From positions 394,501 through 458,500 of the forward strand of contig JAKOGI010000531.1 in assembly GCA_029747015.1 (NCBI GenBank): 64,000 nucleotides of DNA, given 5' to 3'. Positions 41,201 through 53,081 of the stretch are shown here, one piece after another (position 1 is the stretch's first letter; every line of letters starts with the position of its first letter). Position numbers and translations under genes: made by a program. This DNA comes from Carnegiea gigantea. Its lineage: Eukaryota; Streptophyta; Magnoliopsida; Caryophyllales; Cactaceae. The notes beneath the pieces are model-generated. The model had not been told where the DNA came from, did no database searches, and saw nothing but the letters and a program-made list of their open reading frames with translations.

Positions 41201-41816
41201 GTTACTCTTCTCTTGATATCTTAGATTTTGTGGATAGTGTGCATATGGGACGTGTATGGCCTTTTGTAGGATGCTAACTTGGCATCCACCCTTTTGTTAA
41301 TGAAATATATTCATTCTTTTCCTGATCAAAAAAAAGGTATGGAAGGTGAGAAAAAACATGCAACATAACTGAATCGCTGCTCCTAAGATTGTGCCTAGCC
41401 GGAGCAGTGCTTGGTTAGCAAAAACCATAACAAACCATTGGCACCACAATACTTCAAAGAATAATAGTATGGAAAAAAACACAACCAAAGATCAAAGTCA
41501 GGCTTGCATCACCTGATATTCTCGGAATCTAGCCTCCTCAATAGTTAACTTTGAGGCTATTTCTGCAACTTGCTTATATTTTTCTTCGTATTTCTTGCCC
41601 AATAACTCTGCCTGAAAAATTATTCTATTAAACAACAAGTGAACCAACAGAATACAGAATTGGGACTGCACACAGCCAAGAGATACCTCACGCTTGTCTG
41701 CATTTGCCCTCTCGATGATCTCATTAAGTCGATTATCACACCGGCTTTTGTAAAGGACCTAGAAAATGAAAAGATGCTTAGACCATAAAAAAATGAAAAT
41801 GAAAAAATGAAAAAAA

Positions 41817-41852
<36 letters not shown>

Positions 41853-44800
41853 GACATACAGGCAAATCTACGGTGGCCCTGTGGGGACATCAAGATCCTC
41901 CAACATATTTAGGGTAACTAATAGGACTCCTTCAAGTATCAAGGTTTACAGTATAAATTGAAAAAAATAAATATGCAAAACCGGGCTATTTGCAAAGACT
42001 TAATGTTTCCTTCCTCCAAGCCAGTCATCTAATAACGGAAAAGTTAAAGATCTGTTACCAATTTGAACACTCTCAATCCAGAGGTACAGATGATATTTGG
42101 ATCCCTCCCCAAAGATTTATCTGCCCCAACGTGGCATTTATTGTGCATCCTTTCCTATTATACTGTCCTAATCTTGAGCAATTGAGAGCTTAGCCTCTCA
42201 GATTCTACCAACGGGTTATCATTGTTTATTCCCACAGAATTCTCTTGAAGCTTATCTGCAATTTCATTAGTCCCCCAATTAAAGGTCATCTGAGAAATAT
42301 TAGTGTTGATCACAGATTTTGAGGATTAGGTGATCAAATCTTTAGTACATTTTGAGGTGAAGGATGGCTCAAGGATGTTATTTTGCTGTTTGGTGTCTGG
42401 ATCGACCTTTAAAGACTCTTTTTCTCGATCTTTTTAGGATGGCTCATTTGAAGTATGCCCCAGTACAAGAAGTAGTTTCTTGGAATAGTGACATTAGCCA
42501 TTGGAGATTGGGAAGAGGACAGTATTTGTAATTTGTTAGTTGTACTTGCTGGCAAAGAGGTTTTGTCCCAAGGCAAGGATGAGATCGTGTGGCCACTAAA
42601 CTCTAAAGAGTCCTTTTGCGTCAACAGTTTTTGTTCCGCACAATTTGAAGCCTTGGATGGTCGTGATTTTGCGGCCAAGTCCATTTGGAATCTAAAGCTC
42701 CCACAAAAGTGTGTTTCTTTGCTTGCGCGGCCAGCATAGGCGAGATTCCTACGGATGACATGCTTAAAAGAAGAAATTTTAGTGGTCCAAGTAGATGATC
42801 CATGTGTTTGGAGGAGGAAGAAACTGTGGATCATCTCCTTGTACATTGTCAGTGGGTTTCCTCGCTTTGGGATTTATCTCTCTCTCTCTTTAATGAGGAT
42901 TAGTTGGGTTTAACCTTCTAATGTGAAAGATGTGGTAGTGGTTTGGAGGAGACGGATGAAGAAAAGTTGGGTCCGTGGAATTTGGAATATGGTTCCTTTG
43001 GCTATTTGGTGGCTTACTTGGAAGGAGAGAAATTGCCGTATTTTTGGGACAAAACCTTGTCGTTTCAATAATTTAAGCTCTATTTTTTGATATTGTTGTA
43101 TAGTTGGATTGTTAGGATCAGTAGTAACGAAATTTTATATTTTTTGGCTTTTGTCGATTGCATTATAGATGAGAACTTAAGGGCATAATGTTTTTGTATT
43201 TGCGCCTTTTGTACATGGGTGACATCCCTTTGGTGTCCACATTTAATACACCTCTTGATTACTTATCCAAAAAAAAGGAAAAAACCACCAATAGCATGAT
43301 AGCACCATATTCTCAATTTAGTACCAGATCCACCATTAAATTAATTGACCATTCAGTAATTGACCATTCAGCAAGAGGAGGGCAAAGGCACGAAATGTAC
43401 TTAGAGCGAAGTCAAACTATATACATTTATGACAACAGAAAATCACAAATAAGAAACAGAAACCAAACCAGCTTTAATTAAGTTCAAAAGTCAAAACGTA
43501 ATATATGCAGTCAGCATTAAATAATCCATCTAGTCCAATAGAAGATTGTATCACTAGTACAGGGCTTAATGCCAAAAGAATTCCAAACACAACATGAAAA
43601 TGAAGTTTCAATACACAGCATGCTTAAGGCAGTATACTAATTAGTAAACGCAATGCATAGTCATGAAAGAAATCAAGTCAGAGAAAGCCACTCACAAGCT
43701 CCTGCATTTTTGTACGGTAGAATTCGAGCTTTTCCCTGGAATCTAGAATTACCTTCTCCACTTTTTCAACCTTCCAGGGACACAAACAGAAGCTTTAGAC
43801 ATATCTAAATGTTCTCGAATAGTTGTAAAATACAAGGAAGCATGAACAGTTCCAGGTCAACAATGCATGGCTGATTGGCTATCTTCAAAGCATGCGCAAG
43901 CAGACATAGCATTGGATTCTTCAACAATATAAATACTTCAAAGCAATCATTTTCAAGTTGTGCATAAAAGGGTCATTTGAACATTCACAGTTAATGCACA
44001 ATTTCGTATTGTCTAGTGTAAGATTTTAATATCAGTTGTCAGATTAAGCAGACTAATACCACAGGGATACACTCTGTATCATGAGTTTCGTGCTTTTTGG
44101 TTATGAAACATTAAGATTTGCATATACTTGTTTGCATAAAATTATTGCCACATTTAAACATCCATCCTATTGCGAAAACTGACATCAAACTAACTATGGA
44201 GACCAGAAGAAGCATCAAAACATTGATTTTAATCCTTACGAAAACCTTTAGATCAGGAAAATCATCATGCCACAAAAATCCCTCAACCTCATAAAGGAAA
44301 ACAAATCTTGCCTTTTATCAGCAACAAGATGTTCTATAGGAATACAGGGGTTTTTTGGGGGGGGGGGGGGGAGGGAGGATGGGATTGAAAAGCAAATAAG
44401 CAACACTAAAATAGGAAACATTGATCATTTATTCTCTGCATATGATCTAATTTTGTCATTCAGCCATGAAATCCTATAGCTTATGCTAGCACCAAGCATA
44501 ATCAACTTTGACCAACGACAACAGCCAATTTCTCTTGCAACAAGATAAGTCGATTCAGGCAGTCAATCGAATTTGGCTTTGCTTTTTATCATCCGATGAA
44601 ATTGTTCATTCCAAGGAAAAGATTTCCATTTGCGCATGAGCAAACACTAAAGGGAACAGTAGCATGCATTGGTTTTTTTTTTTTTTTTTGGTATTCCATA
44701 ATTTGGAAGCTGAAAGGGCCAACAAGGAGAAAAACAATACTTTCTTTTCTGCCTCCTTTGTTTCTGGAGGAATTGGCTGCATCAAATCCTGCCCATATTC

Positions 44801-47800
44801 ACTGAGTTGATTTGTTTGGGAGTTGTCTTGTACTAATGGACTTGGCTTTTGCTGCAGGAATTGCATTGTCCTGTCAGTTTGAGGAGCTGGCTGCATGACA
44901 AGCCTCATACCTGGTGCAGATGTCATTGCTTGTGAAGCAGAGACTCCATGAACTGGCCTAAAACCTATTTTCAAGAAAAAAAGAATCAAGAAAAATGCCA
45001 CGGAAACAAGGGGGAAGTGGGACTAAAACCCCTATACCTCCCCAAAATAACGCTCAAAAAATTAAAGGCAGCTCTTGATCAGCTAAGAATCTGTATTTAA
45101 TTCTCCTGGCAAGAGATTGAAGGTACTCAATCCTATCAGGTAATTAGAACATGTAGGATACCCATACCAGATGTTGCACCCCAGGCTGCACTACTGTGAG
45201 ATGAATGCGGGAGGACTGTCATGCGCATGAGAGTTTCATCGAACATAATGCTGTTTGGAAGTGAAGCAGGAAGCAAACGACCTTCTCTATACCGTTCCAT
45301 CAAATAGAGGGCTATACAGAACTCCCTCAATGAAAGCATGCTATCGCTATCCTGATCAGCTAAGTCCCACACCTGCTTTAAGACCTCTGACAAAATAATT
45401 TGAATACAACAATGAGCCAGCTGAAAGCATGAAGCAGAAGAACTCTTAAATGGGCAAAATGAAACAAAAATGACCACATGGAATATTATACCACTTCAAT
45501 ATTATCTACTGACTCCAAGATCCAAAGGTCTGATTTTGCAATTTGCAAAATCCAAATGGCAGAGCAAGATCACAAAGCTAACAAATTTGAACCCAATGAA
45601 ATGTCTTTAAGTTTATTTAGTTAACAATATTTCGAATATCACATACAAAGGAGCCTGAACCTGAAGTTTCTCAAAGTTTTTCTCGACTCACTTCCAGAAT
45701 GCCTGTTTAACTCCAGTGGCCCAACTCTAGTGTTGTTCCAAAATGGATACAATGCAGCAAAACAGCAATTACAGGGTATTTCTAAAGAATTACAAACTTT
45801 TACTGAAATCTTGAAAGCAGATGGACTACTCTCCATTGATGGGATCCACATCTACACAGCTATTTCCATTTTATTCAGTTTATTCCAGAGAATTACAAAC
45901 TTTAGTTTCTGATCTCATCCACATTGCATAGGACCCTCAAGAAACTAGAAGACCAATGGATAGGGATGACAAATAATGAGCATACAACAAACAAGCAAAC
46001 CACAAGGTATTCTAACTGTTAATATGCTTTAGCTTAATGGACAAACATTAGATGGGCCTTACCCAATGAAAAAATAAGTTCAATTTCATTTTTTGTCCTC
46101 ACTACCAACCGAACTCTCAATAATTCTCCATCTATCTCTTAAAAAAGGATCCATCACGCAGGTGGCTATGATTAGGATCGGCAATGGAGCAGGTTTAACC
46201 GTATTCTCACTCATACTCATTTTCAAATCAATACCCATACCCAAACTCATACCCACCAAGTGTTGTAAAACAATACCCATACCCACCAGACATTGCAAGT
46301 ATACAGGTTTTATTTGGGAATATGTAGACCAAGAAAAATTAAACTGATTTTATACCCATCTTCAAGGACAAACAACCAATATGCCACATTCACACCAAAC
46401 TTCCAACAACATTTTATATCACACCAAATATAACTAAAAGTTTCCAAGTCCAAGCAACAAATTAGCGCTTGCAGTTACAGTTTCTAACAAAATGTCTCAC
46501 CAAAGTCTTGAATACAATACAACTCACAGAACCAGCAAAATATCCAAGTCCAAGCAACAAACAAGAACTCTAAACAAACAAGTAGAAGTCTTATATGAGG
46601 TGAGTACAGGGCGGGTATTGATGAAATGGGTATGGAGCGCATGGAACTCATATCCATAGCCATACCCATCTTATCAATACCTACCCCATACTCATTTTCC
46701 CCCATGTTCAAGACCATACCAACACACACTAGCAGGTTTTGCGGGTTTTAAGCGGGTACAGATTTTTTTTGGGGGGGGTAAGTAAGCGGGTACAGATTTT
46801 TTTGCCAACCCCTTGTGTAATATAAGGAAATCCCTAGACTTCAAATCTACGCATCATGAGCAAGCAACACCAGGGAAGTTCCCTAGAAAAAGTTAGCAAT
46901 CAGAGAGTGGCCATCCAAAATTGTTCTATATTAAGGTTATTCCCATACGTTCCTAGTCCATACCACTTCCCCAAACAAACACAATAAAACATCATACATG
47001 GGCCACCTCGAAATTATCTCTTCCAAGAGTGAATAGCACATAATACACAAAAAACACACCTCCAAGTAGCTAGGCTTCTTAAATCAACTATAAGATCATA
47101 GCAATCTACTCGGGAAGGTTCTTCCCAATGAACCAGCTTGGTTCAAAATCCGCACAGCACACTATCAAAAGATGAGGCCTTCTCATTACAATTTTGAAGT
47201 CCATTCTAAGCCCAACGCACTTATTGAGAGACTTAAGATGCATTGGCTCCATGGTATCAGACAGAGTATGGTACCACATGGCCAAATAAGGAAGTGAAGA
47301 GAACTGCTACAAAATCCAAGAACAAACTAAAAAACATAGGAAAGGTTGTACCAAAAACTAGAGACAAAGGAATCGTAAGGGAAAGGAAACAAAAGAATTG
47401 AATCAAGTAAGGTGCATTGAGGACGAGAGAGGAGAGACACTAGAGGAAGAAGCTATTGTCAAGGACGGATAGCAACGATATGTTTATACGTTTTTCATGA
47501 AGAAATGGCAATATCCATCAAGTAACTAGGACCTTCTTACGAACATAGTGATGTATGTTATCTGCAAGTGATATAAGTCTGATTTATGCAAGTGGTATTT
47601 TTGAAGGGAACCTTGCGAGTCCAAAGACGTTAAAATGAGTAGGTCAAAGCTTCGGTATTAAGTATCCAAAATCAACGAGGAAATAGATCAAGAACGAGGG
47701 AGGTCGCCTTCAACGCTACTATAGTAATGAGGACGGAAGGGATTGGACGCATAGGATTAATTAGCAACAAAAGTGGAGAATAATAATGACATAACCCCAT

Positions 47801-50800
47801 GGTCAAGGATGTGATTATAGACATGAAATTGTGGTTGAGAATTCATATATCAAAGAAGGCTCCAGTTTAAATTGACGGAAATCTTTCCTCACGGTGGCTG
47901 GATCAAATTTAGAGACACCAATCTAAAAGATGATGATAGCAGGAAAAGGATCATACCCCGAATGGGGGCCATAATAAGTTGGATGAGATGAAGCATGAAA
48001 TAACAAGGGGCAATGTGGAAGTTTAAGTTGTTCTAAGTATTAAAGGATCACCTACTGAGAATCTCACTTCAAGAGATGGGTTTGAATCCCACTAGAGGTA
48101 TGGAGAGTTCTCCCTCTTGCCCCAATCCTCTCTTCCACACATTCCCCCATTACGTTAAGTTGTTCTAAGACCGAATGTGTTAACAGGAGGTCTTGCACCA
48201 GTGAGAATGAATAAGAAGATTAACATTTAGGATTGTAATAGAGGAGAAAGGATACCAAAGAGCTAAAATAAGGTCTTGCACCAGTGAGAATGAATAAGAA
48301 GATTAACATCTAGGATTGTAATAGAGGAGGAAGAATACCAAAAAATAAGGCCATCACACGAGATATCGCTCACCTACAACTAATCAAAGCCATGGCCCTT
48401 GACTAGAGTTTGTGGCAGTACAGGATTACAGTCGTAAACCTTAGATGACTACCCTCTACCATTTTTCGCCACTTAGGTCTTTAATAATCTCTCTTCTAGT
48501 GCTTAGCAACATTTGTTTTCCTTTTTTTTTTTGTGGGAAAGGTAAGTAATATAATCTACGTAGCTTTCTCTCAAGGATTCTCCCTAGATTATCCTCATGG
48601 AAGATACAAAGAAGGTACACAACTATGAAATGTAAAAACAAACCATATCTTGCTAGCTACATTCCTTTGCCTAAAAATATGAGTAATAATAACATTGTTA
48701 AAATGTTAAATGTAAGTGTAAATATCTTGTATGAAGACTCAAATCTCTTATGGCGCTTGGATGTGACGTTGAACTCCTTGGATGAGAATTAAATTGTCTC
48801 CCTCTACAAACACGCTTGTAGTGCTATCTTTTTATGTCGTTTATCATAGTGGTTGCTTCTTCTACTAATATTAATGTTGCTCCCAAGTTGAATGGTGTTG
48901 CTTGAATAAATCTTACTTCCCAATTACGAATAATGAAGCCTTTTGCTACTCCTTATTAAGTTTTGGATCCCTCAAAATGAATTTTGATGAACGTCCCTAG
49001 GGGTCTTTTGCATATTACTCAATGAGTCTTCTTACGGTTGACAGTTGAATGGTTTGGGGTTGGTGGTGTTAGTGTATGAGTGAGTTTATGTCTAATACGC
49101 CATTCGGTGCCCTTTCTTCTTTGTCCTCTTACCGATACACTTCCTGGATTAGGTGTTTCATCATGAGACACCATTTTGCTTCTTGTTTTCCATGTACTCC
49201 AAAGTCCAAAGTAGCACCGGCTGCATAGCTACTCTATCCATTTTAGCTGCAAGAGTAGCAATTTTAGCACTAGATAGCATATGTAAGAAGCTACTCTGAT
49301 GGTTGGGGAGGAAATAGCATGAGTATCTACCCAGTTGTGGCAGATTGCTAGTCTCCAACACTTCTATGTACTCTGACAATGGAAAAAAAATCATATAATC
49401 TGCATCCTTGATTTCATGTTGACAAAAAGAGCAAAGACGATTATTATTCATACCTCTTTTAAACAAGGTTTCTTTGATAGCAAGCTATGTATGGCAAAGT
49501 TGTCATTGAAAAAATTTTTAACTTTGACATGATGTCTATTTTCCAAATCCACTTACACTCTCACACTAATTGATTTACAAAATCCAATCCATGTGTTGCC
49601 AAGATCGCTGATTATGTAGAGAATTCACCATTACCTAACAACCCATGACAGTCCCCAAAACATTGAGTTAGGGATTGGGTTAAAGGGGATAGGCATTGCA
49701 AGAATCAACTTTAGCCGGACTAGACCCACTAGTGGTTGGAGTCTGGCAACACCCCCTTCTCTACTCCCTATGATGAATTGTGATACCTATAGCGAGGTAT
49801 CAATAGGGGCGTAGTCTGTAATATTATGCAGCATTTATTTGCTACTGTGGGCCCTCTCCTTTATTTCTTGGTATGGCATTACTTTACAATGTCCTTTAAC
49901 ATAGTTACATGTCCAGCACTCCACCACGATACTCCATGTGATTTGATTGCTTTAATTGTTAGTGACATCCTACTATGGTATATATTTCGTTTCTCATCGT
50001 TGTCTCCTTTCTTTCAACCATTATATAAGTTTTTGATACATCACCGAGCTCTGTTCCCAAGAATTTACAGGTCTCTCATAAAATTTCTCTGCTTGGATGC
50101 TTGGAGGTTGGGGGGGTTAAGAATCCCAACAACTAGATCTCCCCAAACCCTACTGTGGCAAGATCTGCATTGGACAGTCTGTGTTACTATATCTTCACCT
50201 GCTCAAGTTACGGCTCTTCATCAAGATGAGAACCTTCCCCTCCGTATATATAGTCATACCGAACCTCTCCATTATCACGACCAACCTGCCCTCCTGAAAA
50301 AGATCAAAGATAATGGACCTACCAAGCTAGAAGATCGGGAAGAAAACTAGCTAGCAAACAAATAAACTAAACAAGGAAATTATCCTCACACCAACAGCAA
50401 TCCAAGCCCAAAACTGTCATGGGAAACTCTCAAGAAGTTGAACAAAGAAATCAGAAAGTCAATCAGATCGATGTTAACAATAATCTTAAGATCGCAAGCC
50501 TTCGGGGATGCTACTTGTTATATTTCCTGGAAAAGATTTCCACAAGCATGCACATAGCTTAGGAAAATGCTTTTCACAGTCTTAGCAAATGCCTATAGTT
50601 CCTGATCAGCCTTAGAAACATATGCTCACATAAATAGGCTAGTAATACACAGACAAAGAACAAGAATACAGATAATACCACATCGAAAGAGGAATGAGAT
50701 CCTACCTCTTGGCAACCCCCAGCCAAGGAAGAGATTTCGTGCCTGCTCGCCCGTGATCTTACCATCTCGATCAGTGTCAACTTCCATGAACACTTTTGAA

Positions 50801-53081
50801 TATTTCTGTATGCCAGGAGTTGTCATCTTTGGCCATGGTGGCTGGGACTGGTCTGAAACAGGACCACCAGCTCCTGCTGAAATTCCAGGTGAAACCCCAG
50901 AGGAATTGACTTGAGGAATAGGTTGGGATGGACTTGAAAATGCTTGTCCCTGCTGTAGCTGACCACCCAGAGGCTGATGTGCAAAAGCACCCTGCAATGA
51001 ATCAAGGGAGCGTGACGTTGACGCAGGTTGAGCTGTGGTAGATATGGGAACAATGGCTGATGAAGTTGGGGTTGTGGATGCGGGAGGTGGAGCAGACACA
51101 GGAACAATAGCTGACGATGCTGGTGCAACAGCCATTGAACGTGCAGCCGGAGAAGTACCTGGCTTGGTTACTGCCTGAAAGTCAGCAAATGGATCAACTT
51201 GGCCAATTGAATTGGAAGAAAGACCGTTTCCAGAAGCACGAACCAGGTCGTTACTTGCAGATTGAAATGGATCCTGTGGTTTGGGTGAAACTGGGGGTAT
51301 AGATGGACTAGTACTCCTATTAGGCATCTGAGATGTTGGTCCGGTTGGACGCCCATTCATCCCTCCACCCAGCCAACCAGCAGACATGCCAGGGTTTGAA
51401 AGACCAGGAGTTGACATGCCTGAGCTACGAATACCAGGAGTTGACATGGCTGGGCTTGGAACACCAGGAGGTGACACGCCTGAGCCCAATAGACCAGGAG
51501 TTGTCATGCCTGAGGTTGGAAGTACAGGAGTCAACATGGAGCCTGGTCGAACAGGAGAAAACATGCCTGAGCTTGGAAACCCAGCACTTGGGATGCCCGA
51601 GTTTGGGAGACCAGAATTACTTTGTACCGGATGTGAAGCTGAACTAGTAGGTAAAGCTTGAGAAGGCCTGATTAACTGATTCCCTGGGGAAGAAAAATGT
51701 TGTTGATTCATGTTCTGACTGGAAGGTACAGATCCTCTATAGCCAAGATTCTGTGATGGTTTAGGGGTCATTGCACCCATCTGCATGGCAGGTGAAGTAG
51801 CCATGGCAGACGGTTGAGGCATAGGAGAAGGTGGAAGATTTATTTGGGGAGGCGGGATCTTAGATGAAGCTGGTCCAAACAATGCTGCCCTAACAATCTC
51901 CGGGGTTAGTTCTCGCTTACTTTGAGCCACAGTTACAAGCTTGAGAGCATTAAAAAATTCCTGACGGCCAAGGAAGCCAGCCCGGTTCTGATCAGCATGC
52001 ATCCATATCTGCAATTATTTAAATGAGCATATGAGTGGGTGTGTTTAAAAGGTAATCCCTCAGATTAGAAGTGAGCTTTAAGTCTCTATTTCAACAAAAG
52101 GAAGATGTCCTGATTGCCAAAACCATCAAATTACTCTTAAGATAAGTATCCCTAAAGCAGAAAAATTTGTTTAGCAAAGCATTTCATTTGTCAGCTTCTA
52201 GCTTAAGATCTCTTTGAAGTTTGAATTAACAAGGCGTGCAAATGGGATAGCAATCGATAAATACACCAACCTCTAATAGTAAAGCAGACAGCGACTCTAA
52301 GAGGCTCCTCATTCTTGTGCAAATTCTACTGACTAATACACAAATGCGCTACTCTGATCACTCATTTGTTCACTACTTTACAGATCAATGTTTGACAGAA
52401 ATTATGATTATCCAGAACGAGTTCTAGAAACAAGCAAGCTTGGGCATCCCAATAAACATGGTGACTTCAGCCATCTTAGTATTGAAAGCCATTCCAATTG
52501 CACCAGGATCATGATCAAAGATTCAGGAGCACCAGGAGAAGGGGCAACATCTCAGGCTTTATAGCATACCCTTGAAGCAATTTAACATTGATCCCTCAAA
52601 TACACTACACCTACCAACAGTTCTGGTAAGTGGCAACATTTCTTGCCATCATATGCCCAATTTCCTAATCACATCCAGTACATCCTAATCTCAAACTACT
52701 GAGCTCCTGATTAAGATTCAGTGAGATCAAAATCAGAAGGTACAAATTCACACTACAAAGTAAAATTCAAAATTGCACACCAATTCGCACGGTTAGCAAA
52801 TGGGTTACCGAAAAAATAGATAAACCCACTTCACAAAATGCCCTGGAAACTAAATCCTCTCTTCCAAGTTCAAATTCAGTATGCGACATGTATACCCATA
52901 TGAGCAAAACACCCAAAATCAAACGTCCACAAACCTGGGCAAGCACTTGCTGAGGCAAACCGGATCCTTGGAAGAAAGAAACGGCTTCAGCTCCACTGAT
53001 CCGACCATCATGATCCAGATCTGCTCTCTTAAAGTATGCTTCGAATTGATCCATGCTTGCTCCTTGATTCGGAGCCGCCAT
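36376..53081 (-). CDS. EH-domain protein, EH1/Pan1-type TPLATE-complex subunit
   Basis: Endocytic adaptor of the plant TPLATE complex at plasma-membrane clathrin sites (Arabidopsis AtEH1/Pan1 and AtEH2/Pan1); EH domains bind NPF peptides and lipids. Thirteen exons, all phases closing: 53081-52935, 52008-50706, 45386-45168, 44964-44741, 43770-43696, 41758-41687, 41611-41513, 38606-38535, 38447-38333, 37997-37929, 37788-37461, 37380-37308, 36801-36376; 1073 aa. First EH domain at about 8-100 with EF-hand loop [13 protein letters not shown]; Pro/Gly/Met/Ser-rich linker; second EH domain at about 450-545 with [31 protein letters not shown] and [11 protein letters not shown]; coiled coil at about 620-775 ([20 protein letters not shown] to [12 protein letters not shown]); [21 protein letters not shown]; acidic Ser-rich tail with [14 protein letters not shown] and [10 protein letters not shown], ending SDNWSSF. 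Introns 2 (about 5.3 kb), 5 and 7 hold transposons. Confidence 0.95.
38222..38276. repeat. (AG)n microsatellite
   Basis: About 27 AG units in EH1-like intron 9, close to the exon 9 donor at 38333. Confidence 0.95.
39264..39950. mobile_element. Nonautonomous hAT element with 8-bp duplication
   Basis: Flanked exactly by CTATTGAC at 39256-39263 and 39951-39958. Ends are TAGGGATGACAAC and, reversed, TAAGGGTGACAGT. The subterminal regions are full of cggatc / atccgat repeats on both sides, as in hAT transposons. The 687-bp interior has no transposase. It lies in intron 7 of the EH1-like gene. Confidence 0.8.
40885..41335 (+). mobile_element. 5'-truncated LINE with 15-bp target duplication
   Basis: Exact direct repeats ggtatggaaggtgag at 40870-40884 and 41336-41350 enclose about 450 bp that end in A8. 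The plus strand encodes a zinc-binding reverse-transcriptase tail ([18 protein letters not shown]) and downstream LINE 3' sequence, with later stops. It is antisense to the EH1-like gene, in intron 7. The exact duplication suggests a young insertion. Confidence 0.88.
41821..41848. repeat. (CA)n microsatellite
   Basis: About 14 CA units in EH1-like intron 5, just upstream of exon 6 on the minus strand. Confidence 0.9.
42340..43275 (+). mobile_element. LINE 3' fragment (zf-RVT region), decayed
   Basis: Broken plus-strand frames read as the C-terminal part of a LINE ORF2: [60 protein letters not shown]. Frameshifts and stops lie between them. It ends in an A8 tract at about 43262-43275. No duplication could be paired. 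It is antisense to the EH1-like gene, in intron 5. The left limit is approximate. Confidence 0.75.
44351..44371. repeat. T6-G15 homopolymer junction
   Basis: Six T run directly into fifteen G in EH1-like intron 4. Confidence 0.9.
46173..46814. mobile_element. Nonautonomous terminal-repeat element with subterminal repeats
   Basis: The left end TAGGATCGGCAATGG and the reversed right end AAGGGGTTGGCAAAAA are weakly inverted. Subterminal cataccca / gggtat repeats flank a noncoding interior on both sides, an organisation typical of hAT-like elements. No duplication was found, and a T8-G8 tract lies near the right end. It is in intron 2 of the EH1-like gene. Confidence 0.45.
48038..48154 (+). mobile_element. 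tRNA-like SINE with perfect 15-bp duplication
   Basis: Direct repeats ttaagttgttctaag at 48023-48037 and 48155-48169 match exactly. The 117-bp body has a B box GGTTTGAATCC at 48079-48089 and an A-box-like stretch upstream, but no A-rich tail; it ends in ccattacg. It lies in EH1-like intron 2. Confidence 0.72.
48191..48356. repeat. 83-bp tandem duplication
   Basis: The unit starting tcttgcaccagtgagaatga begins at 48191 and again at 48274, and the copies differ at a few bases. It lies in EH1-like intron 2, just beyond the SINE. Confidence 0.85.
48650..49560 (-). mobile_element. LINE 3' fragment with zf-RVT and RNase H remnants
   Basis: The minus strand gives broken frames typical of plant LINE ORF2 ends: [20 protein letters not shown] (zinc-binding tail), then downstream [10 protein letters not shown] and [20 protein letters not shown] (RNase H domain), interrupted by stops. 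It has the same orientation as the EH1-like gene, in its intron 2. The limits are approximate. Confidence 0.65.
51385..51620 (-). repeat. Coding minisatellite in the EH1-like linker, about 30 bp unit
   Basis: On the plus strand the unit ccaggagttgacatgcctga and variants recur about every 30 bases, six or seven times. On the coding strand they give a degenerate decapeptide of the type [10 protein letters not shown] / [10 protein letters not shown]. It keeps frame inside exon 2, between the two EH domains. Confidence 0.85.

Noticed and set aside
49826..50350. 174-codon plus-strand frame with an ATG inside EH1-like intron 2
   Set aside because: No recognisable domain, composition like random AT-rich sequence, and it is antisense in an intron among transposon remnants.
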